In this document: positions 1 to 9,067 of the stretch, in pieces | Layout: each line of letters begins with the position of its first letter | How positions within the stretch are numbered: position 1 is the first letter of the stretch | Assembly (NCBI GenBank): GCA_038207625.1 | Contig: JBBQZO010000030.1 | Span: forward strand, 18,547 to 82,546 | Length of the DNA stretch: 64,000 nucleotides | Source of the DNA: JBBQZO01 sp038207625 | GTDB taxonomy: Bacteria > Pseudomonadota > Gammaproteobacteria > Burkholderiales > Burkholderiaceae_D | Direction: 5' to 3' | Translations under genes and position numbers: made by a program | The notes under the pieces: generated by a model | Told to the model about the DNA's origin: nothing | Database searches by the model: none | The model's input: only the letters and a program-made list of their open reading frames with translations

Positions 1-617
1 GGAGCTCGATCCTCGGCGTGTACATGGTCAAAGCCCAGCCGGACCTGTTCTATGCGTATATCGGCTCGTCGCACATGGTCGGCTATATCCAGAACCAGAG
101 CACCACCTACGCCAGCCTGATGGCGCTGGCGCGCACCGCCGGCGACACCGACTCGGTGGACAAGCTTGAAGCGCTGGGTGCGCCGCCGTGGACCAATCCG
201 CGCAATTTCGGCATCATGCGGCGCGTCGATCGCAAGTACGAGGCCTTGCGAACCGATCCGGCGCCCAAGGCGTGGTGGGATCTGACGCCGGCGTACACGA
301 CCCCGAAGGCGCAGGCCGACTATGAAGGCGGCGAGGATTATTCCTTTCTGCAGTTTGTCGGCCTCAAGGGCGACGGCATGTTCGCGCAGGTCGATCTGCC
401 CAAGCTGGGCCCGCGCTTCGAGCTGCCGTTCTTCATGATCCAGGGTGCCGAAGATCTGCTGACCTTGCCGGCCATCTCGCGCCGCTATTTCGACAGCATC
501 AGCGCGCCGCAAAAAGAATTTGTGCTGGTGCCGCGCGCCGGTCACGATCCCAATGTGCCGCTGCTGAACGCCCAGTTCAAGGTTCTGAAAGAGCGCGTGC
601 TTCCCTTGGTCAACTAG
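1..617 (+). CDS. Alpha/beta hydrolase, C-terminal part (cut by window edge)
   Basis: The reading frame is open from the window edge (first full codon at 3) to a TAG at 615. The first residues, SSILGVYM, match what follows the catalytic serine in prolyl-iminopeptidase-like hydrolases (family pattern GxSWGSxLG), so only the part from the nucleophile elbow onward is present, about 205 residues. The acid residue is probably the Asp of GAEDLLT and the catalytic His that of AGHDPNV near the C-terminus, in the expected order and spacing. The substrate cannot be told from this fragment. An internal ATG at 24 exists but is not a natural start because conserved sequence precedes it. Confidence 0.8.
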   Translation, partial: SSILGVYMVKAQPDLFYAYIGSSHMVGYIQNQSTTYASLMALARTAGDTDSVDKLEALGAPPWTNPRNFGIMRRVDRKYEALRTDPAPKAWWDLTPAYTTPKAQADYEGGEDYSFLQFVGLKGDGMFAQVDLPKLGPRFELPFFMIQGAEDLLTLPAISRRYFDSISAPQKEFVLVPRAGHDPNVPLLNAQFKVLKERVLPLVN

Positions 618-852
618 GAATGCAAACCGCTCGAGGGGGCGGCCGCGTGGCGACGCACCGGCGCCCGCTTGTCGCCGCCTGCGACGACGCCAACGCCTGT
701 GCGCCGTCACCTGCAATGCCGCCACGGCGGTAACAAGCAATATCGGCGTGGTGGAGCACCGCGAACATGGCCGGTTGCGTGGGCATGGACGACGTCGCGC
801 ACAGCGCTGCGCTTGCTCGGCAAGGCGGTGACGCGATGCTGCCGGCCAATGC
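618..852. other. Intergenic region without recognisable gene
   Basis: The 235 bases between the hydrolase stop and the convergent MarR stop hold only short overlapping frames of arginine- and alanine-rich composition, typical of non-coding high-GC DNA. I see no terminator with a T-tract. Confidence 0.5.
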
Positions 853-1320
853 TCAGGCGCGCGCCGCCGCCAACATCTTTCCCAGCGCGCCGCCGATTAC
901 CTTCTGCTGCTGAGCGCTCAAGTGCCCATCGTACAGTTGCGCGATCGCGGCCGAGTAATGCGGCCACATGGTCTTGCGCAGCGCCTTGCCGCGCGCGCTG
1001 AGCAGCGCAAACGCGCCGCGCCGGTCGTTCGGATCGGGCACGCGGCTGAGCAGCCCCTCCGCTTCGAGCCGGTCCACCAGGCGCGTCAGATTGCTGCGCG
1101 TGAGTACCACATGGTCGGCCAGTTCATGCATGCGCAGCTGATGCCCCGGCGCGCGTTCGAGCGCCCACAGCACGTCGTACCAGCTCAGCGAGGGCAGGTT
1201 CGCGTCGGCCAGGCGCTTTTCGATGGCATTGGTGAGCACCGCGTGGGCAGTTAAAAACAGCGGCCAGGAGGATGCCTCGGCCGCACCGCTCGGATTGTCT
1301 GTGGATGTCGTCATGTGCAA
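853..1320 (-). CDS. MarR family transcriptional regulator
   Basis: A 155-residue protein of normal MarR length. The winged helix-turn-helix lies at about residues 55-110, with LRMHELADHVVLTRSNLTR as recognition helices and the wing DPNDRRGAF, a typical MarR signature. The start may be the first ATG (1320) or the ATG two codons later (1314). The gene is divergent from a DoxX-GST pair, and the 80-base gap carries two TTGCA-type inverted repeats, so autoregulation and control of doxX are likely. MarR proteins usually respond to small phenolic or electrophilic compounds; the ligand is unknown here. Confidence 0.9.
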   Translation of the reverse strand: MHMTTSTDNPSGAAEASSWPLFLTAHAVLTNAIEKRLADANLPSLSWYDVLWALERAPGHQLRMHELADHVVLTRSNLTRLVDRLEAEGLLSRVPDPNDRRGAFALLSARGKALRKTMWPHYSAAIAQLYDGHLSAQQQKVIGGALGKMLAAARA

Positions 1321-1324
1321 ATAT

Positions 1325-1352
1325 TAGTTGCAAATGCAATTACCTGCAACTA
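1325..1352. promoter_or_regulatory. Inverted repeat, likely MarR operator overlapping the doxX promoter
   Basis: TAGTTGCA (1325-1332) and TGCAACTA (1345-1352) are exact inverted arms. They overlap a plausible sigma-70 promoter for the downstream DoxX gene: TTGCAA at 1328-1333, a 17-base spacer, and TAGAAT at 1351-1356. Binding of the divergent MarR protein here would block RNA polymerase. That MarR is the binder is inference. Confidence 0.6.
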
Positions 1353-1365
1353 GAATTCCTATATC

Positions 1366-1379
1366 GTTGCAATTGCAAC
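1366..1379. promoter_or_regulatory. Perfect 14-bp palindrome GTTGCAATTGCAAC, second operator
   Basis: A perfect palindrome just downstream of the predicted doxX start of transcription. It repeats the TTGCA core of the repeat at 1325-1352, as expected for two sites of one dimeric repressor in the marR-doxX divergent gap. Confidence 0.6.
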
Positions 1380-1400
1380 GACATTCGATAAGGAGATTCC

Positions 1401-1814
1401 ATGTTGCCCACCGCATTCCAACAACCTGCCATTGGCCTGGCGCTGCTGCGTGTCAGTCTGGCTCTGATGTGGCTGTCCCATGCGTTGCTCAAGCTGCTGG
1501 TATTTACGATGCCCGGCACCAGCGCGTTCTTCGTCGCCCAGGGTTTGCCGGGCGCGCTGGCGTACCCGGTGGTGGCGGCCGAACTGCTGGGCGGCGCCGC
1601 GATACTGTTCGGTTGGCACGCGCGCCTGGCGTCGCTGCTGTTGCTGCCGATTTTGCTGGGCGCGCTCAAGGTCCATGCTGCCAACGGCTGGGTGTTTACC
1701 AGCGCCGGCGGCGGCTGGGAATATCCCTTGTTCCTCGCGCTCGCAACGCTGGTGCATGTGCTCAGCGGCGACGGCGCATTTGCCTGGGGCGGCCGGCGCG
1801 GAGCAGGCGCATGA
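1401..1814 (+). CDS. DoxX family membrane protein
   Basis: A 137-residue protein with four hydrophobic segments (about residues 10-33, 46-70, 72-92 and 105-124), the topology and length of DoxX/DoxD-like inner membrane proteins. A good ribosome site (AAGGAGA) precedes the ATG. The stop overlaps the start of the next gene (ATGA), so it is translationally coupled to a glutathione S-transferase. DoxX proteins next to MarR regulators and GSTs are often linked to redox or electrophile stress; that role is inferred from context. Confidence 0.85.
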   Translation: MLPTAFQQPAIGLALLRVSLALMWLSHALLKLLVFTMPGTSAFFVAQGLPGALAYPVVAAELLGGAAILFGWHARLASLLLLPILLGALKVHAANGWVFTSAGGGWEYPLFLALATLVHVLSGDGAFAWGGRRGAGA

Positions 1815-2476
1815 CGCGCGCTGCGCTGGAACTGGTTAGTCATGTGCTGTGCCCCTACGCGCAGCGGGTGGCCATCGTGCTTGCCGAAAAACGGCTGCCG
1901 TTCGTGCGCACCGATATCGACCTGTCAGAGCGGCCGGCGTGGTTTTCCGCGCTGTCGCCAACCGGCAAAGTGCCCTTGCTGCGGGTGGGCGAGGCGGTGT
2001 TGTTCGAATCGGCCGCGATCTGCGACTTCCTCGACGAAACCGAGGCGCCGCAACTGCATCCGCAAGATGCGCTGCAGCGCGCGCGCCACCGCGGCTGGAT
2101 CGAATTCGCCTCCGCCATGCTGGCCTTGATCGGCCGTCTGTACAACGCCCCCGACAGCGCCGCTTTTGAGCGCGAACGGGCCGCGCTCGACGCGCGCTTT
2201 GGCGTGCTCGACGCGGCGCTGGGCGCCGGTCCGTATTTTGCCGGCAGCCAGTTCTCGCTGGTCGATGCGGCGTTCGCCCCCGTGCTGCGCTACTTCGAGG
2301 TGTTCGACCAATTCGTCGACCTGCGCCTGTTCGAGACCCGCCCGGCGCTGCGCAGTTGGCGCGCGGCGCTGGCCGGTCGGGCGTCCGTGGTCGCGGCGGT
2401 CGGCGCCGATTATCCGGCGCTGCTGCGCGCTTTCCTCGCTGCGCGGCGCGCGCACGTGTCGACGCTGATCGCCTAA
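1811..2476 (+). CDS. Glutathione S-transferase family protein
   Basis: A 221-residue protein with the thioredoxin-fold N-terminal domain (residues 4-80). The start region holds LCPYAQRV, where the CPYA motif is the glutathione-site motif of omega/SspA-like GSTs. TGKVPLL supplies the cis-proline and FESAAICDFL the gamma-glutamyl-binding Glu-Ser pair. The helical C-terminal domain contains FSLVDAAFAP, the usual N-capping motif. The start ATG overlaps the DoxX stop by the ATGA arrangement. It probably conjugates or reduces electrophiles with glutathione; the substrate is unknown. Confidence 0.88.
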   Translation: MTRAALELVSHVLCPYAQRVAIVLAEKRLPFVRTDIDLSERPAWFSALSPTGKVPLLRVGEAVLFESAAICDFLDETEAPQLHPQDALQRARHRGWIEFASAMLALIGRLYNAPDSAAFERERAALDARFGVLDAALGAGPYFAGSQFSLVDAAFAPVLRYFEVFDQFVDLRLFETRPALRSWRAALAGRASVVAAVGADYPALLRAFLAARRAHVSTLIA

Positions 2477-2763
2477 GCGAGCGTCAGCGAAGCGAGCGCC
2501 GGTTGGGTCAGTTTGCAGGCGAATTCGATGATCTGATACTCGGCCACGCCGGCCCGCACATACGCGTCTTCGGCCAGGATCTCCATCAGGCGCGCGCGCT
2601 CGATGTCTTGCGCGGCGATGACACCGCCCAGGCCGCTCGGTTTCGGGCCGGCGAACAGAAACGTGCCTTCGCCGACGTGCTGGGCAAGCCATGCTCCGTG
2701 GCTGGCAATGTGGGGTTCCACCTGGGACGGTGGTTTGAGATAGCTGACGTTGAGGATAAACAT
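2473..2763 (-). CDS. YCII-related domain protein
   Basis: A 96-residue protein of the YciI-like dimeric alpha-beta fold. The start is placed at MFILNVSYLK because the family begins with a beta strand here, and the upstream in-frame extension is low-complexity. Family landmarks are the H of EPHIASHGAWL and the FAGPKPSG turn, followed by the DPY-like segment (AEDAYVRAGVAEYQIIEF). It overlaps the end of the convergent GST by four bases and is divergent from a LysR gene, which is its probable regulator. Biochemical role unknown. Confidence 0.85.
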   Translation of the reverse strand: MFILNVSYLKPPSQVEPHIASHGAWLAQHVGEGTFLFAGPKPSGLGGVIAAQDIERARLMEILAEDAYVRAGVAEYQIIEFACKLTQPALASLTLA

Positions 2764-2887
2764 AGGATTCCTTTGTGATGAAGGTGGACTTGCCGGCGCG
2801 ACGGCGCGGGCAAGTAACAAGTATCATTCCTGCTCCAGCTTTGATAAAGTGTTGCTCGCTTGATTCAGTCAACACTCAGGGTTCACT

Positions 2888-3805
2888 ATGCTCGATCGAT
2901 TCACCAGCATGGCCGTGTTCATTTGCGCGGCCGACCGGCGCAGTTTCGCCGCCGCCGCAGAAGTATTCGGCATCTCACCGACCATGGTGGGCAAGCATGT
3001 GCGCTTCCTCGAAGAGCGGGTTGGCGCCACGCTGCTCAACCGCACCACGCGCCAGCAGTCGCTCACCGAACTGGGACGCATCTACTACGCGCGCTGCGTC
3101 CAGTTGCTGGCCGACGCCGAGCTGGCCGACGCCTGCGCCGACGAGATGCGCGTGTCGCCGCGCGGCCTGCTGAAGATCAACGCGCCGGTGTCGTTTGGCA
3201 GCGCCCGGCTGGCGCCCGCGCTGGCCGGCTACCTGAGTGCGCATCCCGACGTGGCGCTCGACCTGACGCTGTCGGATCGGGTTGTCGATCTGGTCGAGGA
3301 AGGCTATGAAGCGGCCATCCGCATCGGCGCGCTGGCCGATTCGAGCATGATCGCGCGCACCTTGCAGCCGTATCGGATGTGGTTGTGCGCGGCGCCCGCC
3401 TATCTGGCGCGCGCCGGCACGCCGGCCACGGCGCAGCAGCTGGCCGGCCACGATTGCCTGGGCTTCGGATACTGGAAGAAGGCCGGCGTGTGGACCTTGC
3501 GCAAGGATGGCCACGCCGAAGATGTTGCGGTGCACGGGCGCTTCACGGTCAACAACGGCCAGGCGCTGCGCACGGCGGCCATCGCCGGAATGGGCATCAT
3601 CATGCAGCCGGAAGTGCTGGTGGGCGACGATGTCGCGGCCGGACGCCTGTTGCGCATCCTGCCCGAGTACGCGCTGCCGGCCCGCCCGATGCATCTGGTC
3701 TACCTGGCCGACCGGCGCCCCACGCCGAAGCTGCGCAGTTTCATCGATTTCATCGTCGCCACGTTCGGCCATGACGGCCCGCCCGATCACGACGCCATGG
3801 TGTGA
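2888..3805 (+). CDS. LysR family transcriptional regulator
   Basis: A 305-residue protein with an N-terminal helix-turn-helix (FAAAAEVFGISPTMVGKHV, residues 17-35) followed by the LysR linker helix and a two-lobed effector-binding domain from about residue 90. MLDRFTSMAVF is a normal LysR start. It is divergent from the YCII gene with a 124-base gap, the usual place for LysR binding. The effector is unknown. The substitution of the common S-x-x-S-x in helix 3 by SPTMVGKHV is typical of the CrgA-like branch. Confidence 0.9.
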   Translation: MLDRFTSMAVFICAADRRSFAAAAEVFGISPTMVGKHVRFLEERVGATLLNRTTRQQSLTELGRIYYARCVQLLADAELADACADEMRVSPRGLLKINAPVSFGSARLAPALAGYLSAHPDVALDLTLSDRVVDLVEEGYEAAIRIGALADSSMIARTLQPYRMWLCAAPAYLARAGTPATAQQLAGHDCLGFGYWKKAGVWTLRKDGHAEDVAVHGRFTVNNGQALRTAAIAGMGIIMQPEVLVGDDVAAGRLLRILPEYALPARPMHLVYLADRRPTPKLRSFIDFIVATFGHDGPPDHDAMV

Positions 3806-3943
3806 CGACGCGCCCGCCCGGCAAGCACGCCGGCTTCCATGCGGGCGCCGGTGCGCAACCCAGCGCCAACCTCGATCGCGCTGCTAAAGCCGGCGCCAAT
3901 CCCGACACCGGTCGCTAAAGCGGCGCGGATGCCGACAGCGGCG

Positions 3944-5512
3944 CTACAGCCGGTGCAGGCCGGGCCGGCCGGCCTCGACGCGAAATGTGGCCAGCGGCGC
4001 GATCGCGCTGCGCGCATCGTGCACGTCGGCGAGCGCCATGAAACTGACAGTGGCCGCCGCCGGCGCCACGTCAAGCAGCATGAAGCCGCGCTTGTCGCTG
4101 CGGCCAAATTGCAGATGCGGATTGTCGGCCAGGTAGCGCGCCGTGCGCTCTTGCGGGCGCGAGCTCGACGTGATCGAGGTGCCGCAAAATTCGCTGGCCA
4201 CGACCCGGTTGCTGGACGACACAGGGCGGTCGAAGTCGGCGCGCAGATCGGCCGCGTAAAACGTGTGCACGTCGCCCGACAGCACCAGCGCATTGGCGGT
4301 CTTGCTGCGTGCGATCTGGTCGAGCAGGCGGCGGCGCGCCGCCGGGTAACCGTCCCAGCCGTCGGTCCAGAAGCGCCCGCCGCCCGGTGTCGTGATCGGC
4401 AGCTGGCTGGCCTGGGCCATCAGCGTTTGCTGGGCGATGATGTTCCAGCGCGCGCGCGATGACGCCAGATTGTCCGCCAGCCAGGCCTCCTGCGCGCGTC
4501 CCAGCATCGAGCGGGCCGGGTCCTGCAACGCGCGGCATTCGGAACGCGTCACCGCCGCCGAGCCGCCGCGTCCGGGTGGCAGACAGGCTTCGTGCGCGCG
4601 GTACTGGCGCGTGTCGAGCAGGTGCAGGCGCGCCAGCCGGCCCCAGTCGAAACACTGGTAGACGCGCATCGCGCCGAACGCCCGCGTGTCGGCCAGGCGC
4701 ACCGGCATGTGCTCGTAGAACGCCTGGTAGGCGCCGGCGCGGCGCTGCAGAAAATGCGCATCGAGCCGCTCGTCGCTGTCGTTGGCGTAGTCGTTGGCCA
4801 CCTCGTGGTCGTCCCAGGTGACGATCCACGGAGCCGCCAGATGCGCCGCCTGCAGGTCCGGGTCGCTTTTGTACTGGGCGTAGCGGGCGCGGTAATCGGC
4901 CAGCGTGAAGCATTCGTTGGCGTACTGCGACGTGAGCGGGTGGGTGAGCCGGTACGGCCCCCATTCGTAGATGTAGTCGCCCAGGAAAGCGACCAGGTCG
5001 GGCGCGGCGGCAGCGATGTGGCGGTGCGCGGCGTAGCTGCCAAACTCCCAGTGCTGGCAGGATGCGGCCACCAGCTTGAGCCGCTCGGGCAGCGCGTCGG
5101 GCGCGGGCGCGGTGCGGGTGCGCCCCACCGGGCTGGCCGCGTCGCCGCTGAAAAAGCGGTACCAGTACCAGCGCGCGGGCTGCAGGCCGGTGACGTCAAC
5201 ATGGACGCTGTGCGCCAGTTGCGGCGCCGCGCTGGCGGTGCCGCGCGCGACGATGCGCGCGAACGCCTCGTCCTCGGCCACCTCCCAGCGCAGCGCGAAG
5301 GCCAACGCCGGCATCGCCGCCGCGTTCAAGGGATCAAACAGGATGCGCGTCCAGATCACCACGGAGGTGGGCAGCGGCGCGCCAGACGCGACCCCGAGGC
5401 TGAACGGATAGGCCGCGCCGCCCGCGCGTGCGGCCACCTGCGGCATCGCGGCGCCGAGCGCGGCCAGCGCCGCGATGCGCGCCGCGCCCAGCAGTACAAT
5501 CCTGCGGTCCAT
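3944..5512 (-). CDS. PhoD-like alkaline phosphatase/phosphodiesterase
   Basis: A 522-residue exported enzyme. The N-terminus MDRRIVLLG followed by an alanine-rich hydrophobic stretch looks like a twin-arginine signal, as in other PhoD proteins that fold with metals before export. Metal-site motifs of the PhoD/metallophosphatase family are visible in order: FLGDYIYEWGP, TWDDHEVANDY, LDTRQYR and LSGDVHTFYAADL. An N-terminal PhoD_N beta-sandwich (FSLGVASGAPLP, VVIWTRI) precedes the catalytic domain. Family enzymes release phosphate from phosphodiesters and monoesters with Fe/Ca. It lies 9 bases after the thioesterase gene on the same strand, so the two may be co-transcribed. No pho box was recognised. 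Confidence 0.92.
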   Translation of the reverse strand: MDRRIVLLGAARIAALAALGAAMPQVAARAGGAAYPFSLGVASGAPLPTSVVIWTRILFDPLNAAAMPALAFALRWEVAEDEAFARIVARGTASAAPQLAHSVHVDVTGLQPARWYWYRFFSGDAASPVGRTRTAPAPDALPERLKLVAASCQHWEFGSYAAHRHIAAAAPDLVAFLGDYIYEWGPYRLTHPLTSQYANECFTLADYRARYAQYKSDPDLQAAHLAAPWIVTWDDHEVANDYANDSDERLDAHFLQRRAGAYQAFYEHMPVRLADTRAFGAMRVYQCFDWGRLARLHLLDTRQYRAHEACLPPGRGGSAAVTRSECRALQDPARSMLGRAQEAWLADNLASSRARWNIIAQQTLMAQASQLPITTPGGGRFWTDGWDGYPAARRRLLDQIARSKTANALVLSGDVHTFYAADLRADFDRPVSSSNRVVASEFCGTSITSSSRPQERTARYLADNPHLQFGRSDKRGFMLLDVAPAAATVSFMALADVHDARSAIAPLATFRVEAGRPGLHRL

Positions 5513-5521
5513 GCGCGCCGC

Positions 5522-5965
5522 TTAGGACATCAAGCTTTCCAGCGGCGGCAGCTGGCGCGGCTTGCGGTCCGGCCCCGTGGCCACGTACACCAGCGTCGCC
5601 TCGGTGACCTTGACGGTGTCCGCCTGCAGGCGGTTGCGCTCGGCGTACACTTCCACGTACACCGTCACCGAGGTGTTGCCGACCTTGACAATGTCGGCGT
5701 AAAACGACAGCAGATCGCCGACAAACACGGGGTTTTTGAACACGAAGGAGTTCACCGCGATGGTCGCCACGCGGCCGTTGGCGCGCCGGGTGGCCGGCAG
5801 CGAGCCGGCGATGTCGACCTGGGCCATGATCCAGCCGCCGAACACATCGCCGTAGACGTTGGCGTCGGCCGGCGCCGGCATCACGCGCAGCTGCGGCATC
5901 TTTCCTTCAGGCAGACCGGGCAGGGCGGCCACAGGGGCGGGGGCGGTATTTTCGGGCGTGGTCAT
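5522..5965 (-). CDS. Acyl-CoA thioesterase, YciA-type hotdog
   Basis: A 147-residue single-hotdog protein. The start is placed at MTTPENTA because the upstream frame is an arginine-rich shadow. The catalytic loop ANVYGDVFGGWIMAQVDIAG contains the N-x-x-G-D-x-F-G-G pattern of acyl-CoA hydrolases (YciA/BACH family), with the conserved Asp acting as general base. VNSFVFKNPVFVGDLLSFYA is the second conserved strand pair. It would hydrolyse short to medium acyl-CoA in the cytosol as a hexamer. It is divergent from the ATM1-type ABC transporter and followed by the PhoD gene. Confidence 0.92.
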   Translation of the reverse strand: MTTPENTAPAPVAALPGLPEGKMPQLRVMPAPADANVYGDVFGGWIMAQVDIAGSLPATRRANGRVATIAVNSFVFKNPVFVGDLLSFYADIVKVGNTSVTVYVEVYAERNRLQADTVKVTEATLVYVATGPDRKPRQLPPLESLMS

Positions 5966-6027
5966 CGTGAATTCTCGTGAGGGGCTACAATCGTTCTCAA
6001 TTGAACCATAGATTGCCACACTACGCC

Positions 6028-7881
6028 ATGCGCCGCCATTCCGAACCGTCCCCCGCCCGAGATCCCAACGCCGCACCGCACAGCGACTGGGCCACCCTGC
6101 AATCACTGCTGCCCTATTTGTGGGTCTACAAATGGCGCGTGCTGGCCGCATTGACCTGCCTGATCGGCGCCAAGCTGGCCAACGTCGGCGTGCCGCTGGT
6201 ATTCAAGTCGATCATCGATCAGATGAGCATCCGCCCGGACAATCCGCACGCGATCCTGGTGCTGCCGCTGGTGGCGCTGGTGGCCTACGGCGCATTGCGC
6301 CTGTCGACGACCTTGTTTACCGAGCTGCGCGAATTCCTGTTCGCGCGCGTCACCCAGCGCGCCGTACGCACCATTGCGCTCAAGGTGTTTCGCCATTTGC
6401 ACGCGCTGTCGCTGCGTTTTCACCTGAACCGCCAGACCGGCGGCATGACGCGCGACATCGAACGGGGTACGCGTGGTGTCAGTTCGCTGATCTCGTTCAC
6501 CCTGTTTAACATCCTGCCCACGCTGGTCGAGATCACGCTGGTGCTTGGCTTCCTGAGCACCCATTACGACATCTGGTTCAGCATCATCACGGCGGTGGCG
6601 CTGGTCACCTACATCGTGTTCACGGTGCTGGTGACGGACTGGCGCACGCACTTCCGGCGCACCATGAACGAGCTCGATTCGAAGGCCAACACCAAGGCGA
6701 TCGACTCGCTGATCAACTACGAGACGGTCAAGTATTTCGGCAACGAGGACTACGAGGCCAAGCGCTACGACGATGGCCTGCAGCGCTTCGAGTCGGCCGC
6801 CGTCAAGTCGCAAACCTCGCTGTCGCTGTTAAACACCGGCCAGTCGATGATCATCGCCACCGCCGTCACCCTGATTCTGTGGCGCGCGACCGAAGGCGTG
6901 ATCGCCGGCACGATGACGCTGGGCGACCTGGTGGCAGTGAACATGTTCATGGTCCAGTTGTACATTCCGCTCAATTTCCTGGGCGTGATTTACCGCGAAA
7001 TCAAGCAGAGCCTGGCCGATATCGAGCGCCTGTTTGGCCTGCTGGCCGAGCACCGCGAGATCGCCGACGCACCGAACGCACCGGCGTTGGTCACGGGCGG
7101 CGCGCAGGTGCGCTTTGCCCACGTCGACTTCAGCTACGAATCAAAGCGCCAGATCCTGTTCGACGTTGACTTCACGATTGCCGCCGGCACCACCACGGCC
7201 GTGGTCGGCCACAGCGGCTCGGGCAAGTCGACTTTGTCGCGTTTGCTGTTCCGCTTCTACGAGGCGAACGCCGGCGCGATCACCATCGACGGCCAGGATT
7301 TGCGCGCGGTCAGCCAGGAGTCGGTGCGCCGCGCGATCGGCATCGTGCCGCAGGACACGGTGCTGTTCAACGACAGCATCGAGTACAACATCGCCTACGG
7401 CAAACCCGGCGCATCGAAGGAAGACATCGTGGCGGCCGCGCGCGCGGCCTCGATCCACGACTTCATCGAGAGCCTGCCGGACGGGTATGCGACGACGGTG
7501 GGGGAGCGCGGCCTGAAATTGTCCGGCGGCGAGAAGCAGCGCGTGGCGATCGCCCGCACCTTGCTGAAAAATCCGGCGATTTTGATCTTTGACGAGGCCA
7601 CCTCGGCGCTCGACTCAAAGGCCGAGCAGGCGATCCAGGCCCAGCTCAAGGAAATCGCCAAGAATCGCACCACCTTGGTGATCGCGCATCGCCTGTCGAC
7701 GGTGGCCGATGCGCAGCAGATCCTGGTGCTGGACCACGGGCGCATCGTCGAGCGCGGCACCCACATGGCGCTGCTGGCGGCCGAGGGCATGTACGCCCAG
7801 ATGTGGCAACGCCAGCAGGCCAACCGGGATGAGGGGCTGACCGCCAGCCCGGCCGACCAGTTCGAGGACTCGTCTCAGTAA
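6028..7881 (+). CDS. ATM1-type ABC transporter, fused permease and ATPase
   Basis: A 617-residue half-transporter: six transmembrane helices in residues 35-330, then a nucleotide-binding domain. ATPase motifs are Walker A GHSGSGKST (about residue 394), signature LSGGEKQR (about 497) and Walker B with DEATSALD (about 521). The permease residues LHALSLRFHLNRQTGG and the DSLINYETVKYFGNE segment are diagnostic of the ATM1/HMT1 branch, which exports glutathione-linked metals or sulfur compounds. ATG 6028 is chosen over the GTG at 5977 because the family starts close to it. The 3' end overlaps the convergent asparaginase gene by seven bases. Confidence 0.93.
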   Translation: MRRHSEPSPARDPNAAPHSDWATLQSLLPYLWVYKWRVLAALTCLIGAKLANVGVPLVFKSIIDQMSIRPDNPHAILVLPLVALVAYGALRLSTTLFTELREFLFARVTQRAVRTIALKVFRHLHALSLRFHLNRQTGGMTRDIERGTRGVSSLISFTLFNILPTLVEITLVLGFLSTHYDIWFSIITAVALVTYIVFTVLVTDWRTHFRRTMNELDSKANTKAIDSLINYETVKYFGNEDYEAKRYDDGLQRFESAAVKSQTSLSLLNTGQSMIIATAVTLILWRATEGVIAGTMTLGDLVAVNMFMVQLYIPLNFLGVIYREIKQSLADIERLFGLLAEHREIADAPNAPALVTGGAQVRFAHVDFSYESKRQILFDVDFTIAAGTTTAVVGHSGSGKSTLSRLLFRFYEANAGAITIDGQDLRAVSQESVRRAIGIVPQDTVLFNDSIEYNIAYGKPGASKEDIVAAARAASIHDFIESLPDGYATTVGERGLKLSGGEKQRVAIARTLLKNPAILIFDEATSALDSKAEQAIQAQLKEIAKNRTTLVIAHRLSTVADAQQILVLDHGRIVERGTHMALLAAEGMYAQMWQRQQANRDEGLTASPADQFEDSSQ

Positions 7882-8960
7882 GTGTAGAACATGCGCTGAA
7901 TGTCCTTGCTGCTGCTGGTTTTGGTCAGCGCCAGCATCAACAGGATGCGCGCTTTTTGCGCGTTCAGCGTGTCGGCCACCACCAGATCGAGCTTGTCGTC
8001 GTCCGCTTCGCCGTTGCGCGCGACGATGCCCTGGCCGACCCGGCTGGCGCGTACGATCAGCGTGCCGTGCTGGCGTGCGGCGGTCAAGGCCGGCACCATG
8101 CGCGCGGCCAGGCTGCCGTCGCCCACGCCGGCGTGGATGATGCCCTTGGCGCCGGCGGCGATCAAGGCGTCCAGCGCGACCGGTCCCATGTTGGCGTAGC
8201 CGTACACGATGTCCACTTGCGGCAGCACGCTCAGATTGCTGACGTCAAACTCGGTGTCCACCGTATGCTTGCGCAACGTGGCGCGGTAGAAGTACGGCTT
8301 GTTGCCCTGGATGTAGCCGAGCAGGCCCATTTCCGGCGTCTTGAAAGTGTCCAGCGTCGACGTATTGGTTTTCGTGACGTCGCGAGCGGCGTGGATCTGG
8401 TCGTTCAGCGCCACCAGCACGCCCTTGCCGACCGCGTCCGCGCTGCTGGCCAGCAGCACCGCGTTGTACAGATTGATCGGGCCGTCGGCCGACAGCGCCG
8501 TCGATGGACGCATCGCGCCGACCAGCACGACCGGCTTGCGGCTCTTCACCACCAGGTCGAGAAAATACGCGGTCTCTTCGATCGTGTCGGTGCCGTGCGT
8601 GATGACGATGCCGTCCACGTCGCTGCGCGCGAGCAGCACGTTGACGCGCTTGGCCAGCGTCAGCCAGTGCTCGTTGGTCATGCTTTCGCTGGCGATCTGG
8701 AACACCTGCTCGCCGGTGACATGGGCCACCTTGGCCAGTTCGGGCACCGCCGCGATCAGGCGTTCGACGCCCACCGTGGCCGAGGTGTAGCCGATGGTGG
8801 TGGTGCTGGTCGCGCCCGAACCGGCGATGGTACCGCCGGTGGCGAGAATCATCACATTGGGCTGCTTGGGCGCGCCGGCGTCGGCGCGTGCGCCGGCCGT
8901 GACGATCACCAGGCTGGCGGCCAGGGCGAACATGAGGTGCTTGATTGGGTGTTGGAACAT
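7875..8960 (-). CDS. Type II L-asparaginase, periplasmic
   Basis: A 361-residue protein beginning with a signal peptide (hydrophobic residues 9-22, cleavage expected after AGARADA). The mature enzyme opens with ILATGGTIAG, whose second Thr (about residue 44) is the nucleophile. THGTDTIEET carries the second catalytic Thr-Asp pair and VLVGAMRP the conserved strand. Type II enzymes hydrolyse asparagine, and some glutamine, to aspartate and ammonia in the periplasm. The start at 8960 has an AGGAGA ribosome site; the longer upstream frame is not credible. The next gene upstream on the same strand encodes an aspartate/glutamate-type symporter, a sensible partner for the product. Confidence 0.93.
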   Translation of the reverse strand: MFQHPIKHLMFALAASLVIVTAGARADAGAPKQPNVMILATGGTIAGSGATSTTTIGYTSATVGVERLIAAVPELAKVAHVTGEQVFQIASESMTNEHWLTLAKRVNVLLARSDVDGIVITHGTDTIEETAYFLDLVVKSRKPVVLVGAMRPSTALSADGPINLYNAVLLASSADAVGKGVLVALNDQIHAARDVTKTNTSTLDTFKTPEMGLLGYIQGNKPYFYRATLRKHTVDTEFDVSNLSVLPQVDIVYGYANMGPVALDALIAAGAKGIIHAGVGDGSLAARMVPALTAARQHGTLIVRASRVGQGIVARNGEADDDKLDLVVADTLNAQKARILLMLALTKTSSSKDIQRMFYTY

Positions 8961-9067
8961 GCGATCTCCTGAGTGGACGGTGGGTGCCGGGGCGGGCATG
9001 GCTGCGATGGTAGCAAACCTTGCGCCGCCGTGGCGGGATACAAAAACGTGCAACGGACGGCGCCAAC

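Noticed and set aside
618..852. Small genes between the hydrolase and marR
   Set aside because: All frames are short, overlap each other on both strands and lack ribosome sites.
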